Source: Mesostigma viride
Lineage: Eukaryota; Streptophyta; Mesostigmatophyceae; Mesostigmatales; Mesostigmataceae
DNA: 64,000 nt
Reading direction: 5' to 3'
Assembly: GCA_009746045.1 (NCBI GenBank)
Contig: RPFO01000065.1
Location: 1,166,424-1,230,423 of the forward strand
Under the pieces are notes generated by a model. It was not told the origin of the DNA, made no database searches, and was given only the letters and a program-made list of their open reading frames with translations. This document shows, piece after piece, positions 56,801 through 64,000 of the stretch. Positions within the stretch are counted from its first letter, which is position 1; the number at the start of each line of letters is the position of its first letter. The translations under genes and the position numbers were made by a program.

Positions 56801-58144
56801 GTTGCTCATCGCCATCACTGTAAAGGTAGCTCATCAACACGATGATAATGGGGCACAGCGCACGCAGGCCGCGCGTCACGATCGCACGTGGCTACAGCAC
56901 GTGCGCTGATACATGCGTGCGTTCTATCTGGTTGGATGCAAAAAGAAGGGTACAGCAGGGACATGGTTGCCAGCATGACGCATTTCACCATGCAACGCGT
57001 GAACCATGCGCGCCATAGCCTCCTGGCACTGTTTGATAACATGCTCTTCTAACCGGATTCTTTTGTGTGGTGTGGTGTGGTGTGGGGAGTGGTTTGAGTT
57101 CAGGTTTGCTGTGCATCCTCATGGGTTGCCTTGTGCGCAGGTGCGCCAGAACACCAGTGACCGGGACACCCGACAGCAGAACGCAAGAGCGATGGACAGA
57201 GCGGCCAGGAATGGAGGCATGCTGGGCCGAGGTACGCGGGAAACGATGCAACCATGGTACGGCAGACAGCGTAACACAAATTGGGGCCTTTGGGTTTGGG
57301 TCTTCATGTGGCATGATGGGGCCGGCTTACGGTGCTGTGCCTGTGGGCAGAGAAGTGGCCGCAGATGGCACGTGGTCACAATTAACACACACAAACCTCC
57401 GCCCCGCCGCCCCCCCCCCCGCATACCTCTACGCCCACTCCCACCCCCATCCCAGCGATCAGGTGGCCAGCACCAGGTGTACAGAGTGGCACACACAACC
57501 ACAACACGTTGATGGGCACCATAAGCGTAATGTCCACCCGCTGCCTACCTTTGGTACATCCCTCTGCCTAGCTTGTGTGTATCATGCAACATAATTTACC
57601 ACACCCCTTATTTCCGGTTCCCCTCCCCCATATGGGGCCCTGCCTGTGTCACGCTGGTGGCTCACCTGGACGCCGACGTCATCCTTGTCCTTGCACATAA
57701 ACAGAATTTCGTCGACCTCGTGCGCGACCTCAACCAAGAAGTGCTCCATCCAATCTGCAAGTTATCGTTGTAAACGTTACCCACAATCTGGAAGCGTCAT
57801 TGTTCGTAGCAAAAGGACTACAATATACGCAGTAGCGGAGCATGATGAAAACGAGCTACAGAACGCCAGAGACCGTGGCCTAAAGTACTTGTTTGTCGGA
57901 GTCTACGCTGAATCCCGACTCGGTCTAGAAGTTGCAGCCATGTACCTGGGTTCAGGTTGTTTTGCACCGACGACGTCTTAATCACTCGGTCCCGGCTGTT
58001 AGGGCCGGCAAGAATAACGTTCACGTACGGGTCAGATACATCGGCTTCCATAATACGGAAGCCTAGAATCTTCTTGCTATCCGCATTTGGCAGACCTTTG
58101 CCCCTCTTAATTTCAATGCGGAGCTGTCCATGGAGGAACACCAT
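47871..58144 (-). CDS. Phospholipase D, plant C2 type (11 exons)
   Basis: Exons, in order of translation on the minus strand: 58144-57946, 57754-57666, 56738-56677, 55275-54903, 53911-53787, 53406-53328, 52650-52495, 51958-51546, 50712-50670, 50138-50022, 48566-47871. All junctions are GT-AG and all phases agree, giving 783 aa (plant PLD-alpha is near 810). Residues 1-125 are a calcium-type C2 domain ([43 protein letters not shown]). Then [20 protein letters not shown] and [15 protein letters not shown] motif 1 is H308/K310/D315 (SHHQKSVICD), split by intron 6. HKD motif 2 is H632/K634/D639 ([10 protein letters not shown]). The end LPDSLTT resembles the plant C terminus. It would hydrolyse phospholipids such as phosphatidylcholine to phosphatidic acid at membranes. 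An ATG at 58237 is an alternative start; 58144 is preferred because MVFLHGQL matches family N termini. Confidence 0.92.
54570..54665. repeat. CCCCCCATGATGGCATGAAC minisatellite in PLD intron 4
   Basis: Four near-copies of a 24-25-bp unit (CCCCATGATGGCATGAAC with CATTCC/CTTCC) between exons 4 and 5. Confidence 0.8.
55912..56470. repeat. 51-bp minisatellite in PLD intron 3, about 11 copies
   Basis: Unit begins GGTGGATTACTGCCCACAGC and ends GCCCCCAGCCCCACC, with T/C, C/G and one single-base length variant. Because 51 is divisible by three it gives long open frames on both strands. It lies within the intron between exons 3 and 4 of PLD, so no protein is called. Confidence 0.95.
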
Positions 58145-58237
58145 TCTGGCAGATTTGGAGCAACAATTACTTCGCAGGCCCAAGCGCGGCAGGAACAGCA
58201 CTGCCAAACCCTTCACGCCCTGTATGCCGTTCGGCAA

Positions 58238-58916
58238 TGGTCACGTAAAAAGTAACAGCAAGTTTAGGATAACTTGCTATCCTCCTGCGCGTACTTCCTG
58301 AAATCTCACGATACAGCGATTCCACACCCAATTACGTCGTGGGAAGAAGGGGGGAATGTAAGAAAATATCACTCGAAGCGGGCTCGAAGCAAAAGTCAAA
58401 AGATCATCCAGGTGTGTGGGAGTTGGCATTTGGCAAACGGGCAAACGAAGCCCATGTACGGTCAGCACGGACATGGCATGTGGGTGCGGGAACCGGATCC
58501 AGACTACGCGTGTCACACATGCAGCCACGGGGTTCCGGAAATAGCGAGTGACATGAAGTGCCGGGACACGCGGCGGTCGAGCGGGACACCCAGCGCAACG
58601 TGAGCAATGGAAAGAAGTCAGCAATCCGGATTAAAAATCCGAACGCCATCGCTTTATGGAGAAATACTTAATAAATCGCAGGAACAGCTTCCATCACGTT
58701 GTTGAGGGGAGAACTACGCCCGCCGGAAGACAATGCATGGACGGCACCGGCCGGGTTCCGAACGCTTTCGCCCTGTTCTAGCTTACATTGTCTTCAAAAT
58801 TGTTGAGCTGACCGGCTCGGGTGTTCCCCTGGCGCCGTATATTTTCAATCATTAGAGGTCGGACCGCCCCCCCCCTGACGCGCCCCTACATTCATCCCGC
58901 GCACCGGCGATGGCGA
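58238..58916. other. Interval upstream of PLD, probable divergent promoter region
   Basis: No gene recognised. It lies between the minus-strand PLD start and the plus-strand candidate exon at 58917. No TATA box or other element could be assigned with confidence. Confidence 0.4.
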
Positions 58917-59257
58917 ATGGCAATACTCGTCAGCCTTGTGTTGACGGGCATTTTCGCACTTGTCGGTGAGTCCGGTCGTGCAAGGAACCAACTCAGTCGC
59001 GCGCAGTTAGTTATGCCGTTTCCACCGTTGGTGACATATCCCGCCTGGCCAGTCCGTGGTTAATAGCGCAACACGGCCGATCCTTCACCGTTTCCCGTGC
59101 AGGTGCTGACGACTTTACCTGGCAGACATGCGCGAACCCAGGCGTCCACCACAGCCCAGCCAGTGTCGCCGGCGGGGATAACGTTGTCTCGGCAAACGCG
59201 TATAGCGGGACGTCGTGGCTCCGCGACACGGAGCCTAAAGCTCATTTGACGCGCGAG
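58917..59257 (+). CDS. Candidate 5' end of a small secreted-protein gene
   Basis: Exon 58917-58965 (MAILVSLVLTGIFALV, a signal-peptide-like stretch) and exon 59103-59257 (ADDFTWQTCANPGVHHSP, then GGDNVVSANAYSGTSWLRD) are joined by a GTGAGT...GTGCAG intron. They end at CGCGAG/GTATAC, a possible next donor. Together they make 68 codons in phase. The following intron would contain the CCTC tract and the next exon is not identified. No known domain. The open frames are short, so this may be chance. Confidence 0.3.
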
Positions 59258-59508
59258 GTATACATTTTTCGCTCATTCCCCTCCTTCATTAGTACGTCCG
59301 TTCATTCGTCCATTCGCCTGATTTTCCATCCATTCGTTCGTGGCCTCCAATGCTTCGATTACTCGTTCAATCCTTACTTCAGTCCTTGATTCATTCATTT
59401 ATTTACTGAGTCATTCAGTCACTCGTGCGTTAGCTCGCGTGTACGTTAGCTCCTCCGTTGAAACGCTCATCCACTCCAGCGCGGAAAATCCCTGTCATAA
59501 ATTGCCTC

Positions 59509-60470
59509 CTTCCTTCCTTCCTTCCTCCCTCCCTCCCTCACTCCCTCACTCCCTCCCTCCCTTCCTCCCTCCCTCCCTCCCTCCCTCCTCCCTCCTCCCT
59601 CCCTCCCTCCCTCCCTCCCTCCCTCCCTCCCTCCCTCCTCCCTCCCTCCCTCCTCCCTCCCTCCCTCCCTCCCTCCCTCCCTCCTCCTCCCTCCTCCCTC
59701 CCTCCCTCCCTCCCTCCCTCCTCCCTCCCTCCCTCCCTCCCTCCCTCCCTCCTCCCTCCTCCCTCCCTCCCTCCCTCCCTCCCTCCCTCCCTCCCTCCTC
59801 CCTCCCTCCCTCCCTCCTCCTCCCTCCCTCCCTCCCTCCCTCCCTCCCCCTCCCTCCCTCCCTCCCTCCCTCCCTCCCTCCTCCCTCCCTCCCTCCCTCC
59901 CTCCTCCCTCCCTCCCTCCCTCCCTCCCTCCCTCCCTCCTCCTCCCTCCCTCCCTCCCTCCCTCCCTCCTCCCTCCTCCCTCCCTCCCTCCCTCCTCCCT
60001 CCCTCCCTCCCTCCCTCCTCCCTCCCTCCCTCCTCCCTCCCTCCCTCCTCCCTCCCTCCCTCCCTCCCTCCCTCCCTCCCTCCCTCCCTCCCTCCCTCCC
60101 TCCCTCCTCCCTCCTCCCTCCCTCCCTCCCTCCCTCCTCCCTCCCTCCCTCCCTCCTCCCTCCCTCCCTCCCTCCCTCCCTCCTCCCTCCCTCCCTCCCT
60201 CCCTCCCTCCCTCCCTCCCTCCCTCCCCTCCCTCCCTCCCTCCCTCCCTCCCTCCCTCCCTCCCTCCCTCCCTCCCTCCCTCCTCCTCCCTCCCTCCCTC
60301 CCTCCTCCTCCCTCCCTCCCTCCCTCCCTCCCTCCCTCCCTCCCTCCCTCCCTCCCTCCCTCCCTCCCTCCCTCCCTCCCTCCCTCCCTCCCTCCCTCCC
60401 TCCCTCCCTCCCTCCCTCCCTCCTCCTTCCTCCCCTTCCTTCCTTCCTTCCTTCCTTCCTACCTTCCTTC
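59509..60470. repeat. CCTC/CTCC/CCTT low-complexity tract
   Basis: Nearly 1 kb of CCCT/CCT mixtures, edged by CCTT repeats on both sides. Pro/Ser/Leu open frames on the plus strand and Gly/Arg/Glu on the minus strand are compositional. Confidence 0.95.
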
Positions 60471-61694
60471 CTTCCTTATCTCGATTAGGGTGCAACTTGC
60501 CGGTACTTGAGCTGCATATGTTATATTTAATGTGTCTGCACATTTCCAGGTCAAACCGACATTAATTGTGTTGTTTGTGCGATTAATTATGAATAAAACT
60601 GACAACTTTGGTGTTTTTATGCTTTTGGACGTCACCATTCTGTGAGCACCAAGTGGCCAACCAAGGTGTGACGTGGCACACTCAGTAAATCTGGGTACCA
60701 TGGGGAAGCTTGCCACCAAGTTTGACCGTCATTCGAATATTAGTGCAGCTAGGTCTGCTAGGAGGAATAAGAGTTAACGCCAAGCACATTGGCGTGTTCC
60801 TGATTTGGCATATCTCTACGATTCCAGCGCCACCGGAACGAGTTCATTCCGGCAAGTATCAAGAAAGTTACGGCAGTCCGACTACCCCGATCGCGCGCGA
60901 GCGCGAGCCGACTGTTATCCAAGGTCGCACCTGAATATTTACTTTACCTGCCAGCATATGTTGTTGGGCCGACAGTAATTCCTCGGCCGACAAGAATTAT
61001 GTGCTTCAGCTACGACGGTATTGGATTGATACCACGTATACAGGAAATAGGAGCCTTAAAACTGTGGTCTGTTGAGCCGCATGCGTGGTCTTGGACTATT
61101 GGATACAGATGCCATAATCACTCAGTGGGGACTGGGCTCTGTGGTCACTGTACCTGTGTAGCAGGCCTGCTGTATAGGATCTGGCCGATGTAGAGGTTAG
61201 TATGACTGTACCGGGATATAGGTCCTGAGCAGGTCAGCAGATACTGCTCAGGCCAAGCATGTAACACAGTGCACAAGTATATAAATATAAAGAATAGGCC
61301 AGTGCCAACTGGTCATCTTGTGAGACCTGGCATGCAGCCTCACGAGCGTTATCTTGACTTGGCAACTTTGTGCCTTCTCTCATAACGCACTCACATGCAC
61401 GAGTGCTCCGTAAACCTATATTCTAACAAAGCTCCATTCCAACCACGTTTCTTAAATTGCTGCAATGCAATAACGTCTCCCCATACATTGCGTAAACCTT
61501 AACTCAAATTAGAAACACGTTCTGCCCAACGACCAGGAGGGTTGTTGTGGGTTGCTGTGTGCAGCAGTGTCGTGGTTTGATTCGTTCGCTCATTGAATGG
61601 TGCAAGAAGAACCGCGGCAGCCAGATTTCCGGTTGCAAGGGCAGTACATTGGTGGCTGCATTGCGTCAAATTGTTCAAGATTTATCTCTAGCTA
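60471..61694. other. Unassigned interval, possibly with LTR-like sequence
   Basis: No gene recognised. 61260-61420 (TATATAAATATAAAG, then a run ending CGTAAACCTATATTCTAAC) resembles in layout the promoter-to-end part of the element C LTR (ACGTAAACCTATTGATTAAT) and precedes an ORF1 relative, as in C. No second LTR was found. Confidence 0.35.
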
Positions 61695-62126
61695 TTGCTT
61701 GCAGACCGCCCGCCTGTCAACCGAAACTTTCTGCAGTTCGTCGACGATCAAGCCGAGGATTGTTGGGAGCGCATCCTGCAGCACGTCCGGACAATTGTCG
61801 TCCCTCCGTCAAGAAGCGAGGACGACATCGAGCAGGAGCTTCGCGGATTAATTGGCATTCAGTTCGTGATTACAGCGTTGGTTAATCGAGTGCGGCAGGA
61901 GCTGGAGGCAAGGCGGGGTGGTGCGCAGGTTCCAGCCGAGGTATTGCGTCGTGAACTCGAGCAGACGGCGGTGGACCTTGGAGTGCGTCGAGCTTTCGAG
62001 GGGGTCGCATTCGAGGGGATTGCAGCGGGGCCTATTCGACAGGAGCAGTTAAGTACCGCAATATCGGAACTTTTTATCACTTGCATGCAAGTGACGGAAA
62101 AAAGTACTGTTATTGCGCATGGGTGA
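61695..62126 (+). CDS. Relative of element C ORF1, unknown function
   Basis: 143 aa. ADRPPVNRNFLQFVDDQAED near the N terminus matches the core of ORF1 in element C (RPPVSNDLHQFVDD). The rest is helical and charged (SEDDIEQELRGLIGIQFVIT, VLRRELEQTAVDLGVRRAF). The last 25 codons run through a strong hairpin (62048-62117). No gag or pol follows, so this is a solitary or truncated relative. The true start could be upstream through a frameshift or intron. Confidence 0.5.
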   Translation: MLADRPPVNRNFLQFVDDQAEDCWERILQHVRTIVVPPSRSEDDIEQELRGLIGIQFVITALVNRVRQELEARRGGAQVPAEVLRRELEQTAVDLGVRRAFEGVAFEGIAAGPIRQEQLSTAISELFITCMQVTEKSTVIAHG

Positions 62127-62190
62127 GAGAACGGGCGAACTCCCCCTGCCGTAATTCATTACAACTCTGGCAACTAAGCCTCGTAATTAA
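62048..62190. repeat. Hairpin block, copy 1 (copy 2 at 62591-62745)
   Basis: AAGTACCGCAATATCGGAAC...GTTATTGCG forms imperfect arms of about 32 bp around TGCATGCA, followed by CGCATGGGTGAGAGAACGGG and CGAACTCCCCCTGCC. Copy 2 has the same order of hairpin and trailing sequence. Confidence 0.8.
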
Positions 62191-62310
62191 TTACGCCCCG
62201 CAGCTCTGGTTGCTCACCGCCTTAATTACGCATCCGGCACCCTGCCTCGTAATTATCACAGCCTTAATTACGCATCCGTCCGGCAACCTGCCTCGTAATT
62301 AACCCAGCTG
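62190..62310. repeat. CTCGTAATTA / CCTTAATTACGCATCCG short interspersed motifs
   Basis: CCTCGTAATTA occurs at about 62179, 62242 and 62291, and CCTTAATTACGCATCCG at about 62219 and 62262, in alternating order. Confidence 0.6.
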
Positions 62311-62590
62311 CTGATTGTAAACGCATGCGGCAAGCTCTGCCCCTCAATTAACCCAGAGCTCTGTTCCGCGCAACCCTCTAGGTTCCGGCGAGCCAATCCT
62401 TAATCAAGGGTACTTAGATATTTTACGCGCCGGTGCGCCAGATAATTATCTAACTCCAACCCTTTCTCTTCAGGAACCTCCGGCCGTAGCCTCGGAGACC
62501 TGGTAATTCTAGCACCTGCGTCCCGGACGAATTATTTCCCAAATAATTTGCTCCGGCACGAACCGAACCCACAACCTCATGCGTGCGCGC

Positions 62591-62745
62591 TAAGTTGAAG
62601 TACTGTGCAATAACGGTACTTTTTATCACGTACTTGTATGCAAGTGATAAAAAGTACCGTTATTGCGGTACTTAACTTAAGCTTGGCGCATGGGTGAGAG
62701 AACAGGCGAACTCCCCCTGCCATAATTAATTACGACTCCACTAGG
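62591..62745. repeat. Hairpin block, copy 2
   Basis: Arms TAAGTTGAAGTAC...GGTACTTTTTATCAC (62591-62629) and GTGATAAAAAGTACC...GGTACTTAACTTA (62644-62679) pair nearly perfectly with a 14-nt loop. Followed by CGCATGGGTGAGAGAACAGG as in copy 1. Confidence 0.85.
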
Positions 62746-62763
62746 AACTCGGGAATGGTAAAA

Positions 62764-63080
62764 AATACCACTTTTACCACTTTTTACCACTTTTTACCAC
62801 TTTTTACCACTTTTTACCACCCACAAGGAGTAAAAAGCAGTAAAAAGCAGTAAAAAGCAGTAAAAAGCAGTAAAAAGCAGTAAAAAGCAGTAAAAAGCAG
62901 TAAAAAATACCACCTTTTACCACTTTTACCACCTAACGGAGGTGGTAAAAGTGGTAAAAGGTGGAAAATGGTGGTAAAAAGCAGTAAAAAGCAGTAAAAA
63001 GTGGTAAAAAGCAGTAAAAGTGGTAAAAAGTGGCTGAAGTGGTAAAAAGAACACCACGACGAGCACAAAAGTGGTAAAAA
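62764..63080. repeat. 10-bp repeats in both orientations (TTTTTACCAC and TAAAAAGCAG)
   Basis: Five TTTTTACCAC units (62766-62822) are followed by about eight TAAAAAGCAG units (62830-62906), then TTTTACCAC and GTGGTAAAAG units in inverted order around TAACGGAGG (62907-63050). The mixture can fold into several stems. Confidence 0.9.
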
Positions 63081-63214
63081 ACACAAGGGCTGAACCGACA
63101 ACAAGTCAGTTTAGGCCCAAACAATGAGTGATGCATCTTTATTCAACATAATATCGGCATGATTACACTTGTGAGCAGCATCTAATGAGGCCGCAAAATG
63201 CTGGCGCAGCAGCA

Positions 63215-64000
63215 TCAATCAGAATCATCCTTGGCATCACTACCGTTAAAATCACTGTCATTCCCCTCGTTGCTCGTGGTTTGTTCTCTATAGTCCCTGA
63301 CCGTGCGCGCGCGTGCACTTGTGCGCAACGGGGGCATGGGCTCCTTCCCCTTGTGTGATGCAGGCGCCAAAGCCTCAGATTTCTTCTTTCTCTTGCGAGG
63401 CGGGGCTGCGCGTGAGGGTTCTGCCGCCGTGGTTGCCGGCGCGGGCTGCCGTTCAGCGGGCGGCTTCTTTTTCTTGCGAGGCGGGGCTGCGCGTGAAGGT
63501 CCTGCCGCCGTGGTTGCCGGCGCGGGCTGCCGTTCATCGGGCGGCTTCTTTTTCTTGCGCGGCGGGGCTGCGCGTGAAGGTCGTGCCGCCGTGCTTGATG
63601 GCGCGGGCGACGGATCAGCGGGCGGCGGTTCAGCGGGCGGCCGTTCAGCGGCGGCTCAGGTGGGAAGTACCTGATGTCTTCCTGCCACCTTGTCGCCGTG
63701 CTTTGGAAAAACTCGTTCTCCAAAGCCCACCCGGTTGCCAGGTGACGGGGCAGCTTGCAGTGAATGACCGAAAGCTGGGGCCGATGCCGTGGGTCCAGCA
63801 CAAACCCAACAGAGCTAACAGATGTTGGCCACACTAGCTTTGCCGTGCGTGGTGCCTCGGCGCTGCGGACCAACACCAAGCGTTGATCCCGAATGTAAGC
63901 CACCTCCGATGCATCGAAAAGCTCTACTCTCAGCACAAGCTGTTGAGTCCAGTTCCCCACCGGCTGCACCAGCTTCGCCACGAGAATGTGGGTCAGGTAG
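63215..64000 (-). CDS. Partial gene for a protein with a basic repeat tail, unknown function
   Basis: Minus strand, running off the window end. The upstream part (to about 63665) reads LVQPVGNWTQQLVLRVELFD, LVWPTSVSSVGFVLDPRHRP, LSVIHCKLPRHLATGWALEN and ends DIRYFPPEPP. A neighbouring frame then carries three 27-residue repeats with SRAAPPRKKKKPP and ERQPAPATTAA (81-bp units, 63391-63650) and an acidic end NDSDFNGSDAKDDSD with stop at 63215-63217. The first frame also stays open to 63163 through the repeats, as an Arg/His/Pro-rich sequence. The Lys cluster and acidic tail make the second frame more protein-like, which would need an intron or indel near 63665. No known domain. Confidence 0.45.

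Noticed and set aside
59340..60543. Proline/serine/leucine-rich or glycine/arginine-rich protein over the CCTC tract
   Set aside because: Low-complexity CCTC sequence, open in several frames by composition.

Overview
This window looks like nuclear DNA of a green-lineage eukaryote, most likely a repeat-rich unicellular green alga (inference, no species assigned). Two host genes have regular GT-AG introns: an AMT1-type ammonium transporter (35292-38712, + strand) and a plant-type C2 phospholipase D (47871-58144, - strand). The rest is dominated by retrotransposons, tandem repeats of 4-51 bp, and short element families. No bacterial operons, CRISPR arrays, rRNA genes or convincing tRNA genes were seen.

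Positions 687-29158 are one 28.5-kb nest. The outer LTR element O has 670/668-bp LTRs, a 5-bp CACAT target duplication and a polypurine tract, and sits inside an ACACACGC microsatellite. O carries a small ORF with an RNase H1-type hybrid-binding domain, a polyglutamine ORF, a gag with a CCHC knuckle and a retropepsin fragment. No reverse transcriptase or integrase of its own is visible. Three insertions split it. (1) 3551-11638 is an LTR element whose LTRs point to the minus strand (target duplication CCAAC), while its interior holds plus-strand copia-like coding sequence with frameshifts (B). Removing it with one target duplication restores the O gag frame. (2) 12918-18360 is a head-to-head palindrome of two copies of a non-LTR retrotransposon with RT, zinc finger and a restriction-like endonuclease. 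(3) 20339-27856 is a young copia-like element C with LTRs that look identical by eye, a GCTAT duplication and an intact pol.

Elements B and C belong to one unusual lineage. Their LTR termini are AGTTA.../...TAACT rather than TG...CA. A protease-like domain lies between integrase and RT. Its catalytic triad reads Asp-Thr-Asn, the RT box reads HGDD instead of YVDD, and a perfect tRNA T-arm-like hairpin follows pol.

From 29159 to 35291 there are duplicated non-coding blocks and a 1.4-kb octanucleotide array, with no recognised gene. The AMT gene follows, with a second intron made largely of several tandem repeats. Positions 39083-46970 hold decayed members of a small unknown protein family, a rearranged LINE relic, and SINE-like sequences marked by a GC-rich hairpin plus an (AATT)n tail. 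The PLD gene fills 47871-58144 in eleven exons whose phases all agree. The last 6 kb hold a possible small secreted-protein gene, a CCTC tract, a relative of ORF1 of element C, hairpins, 10-bp repeats and a partial basic repeat protein running off the end.
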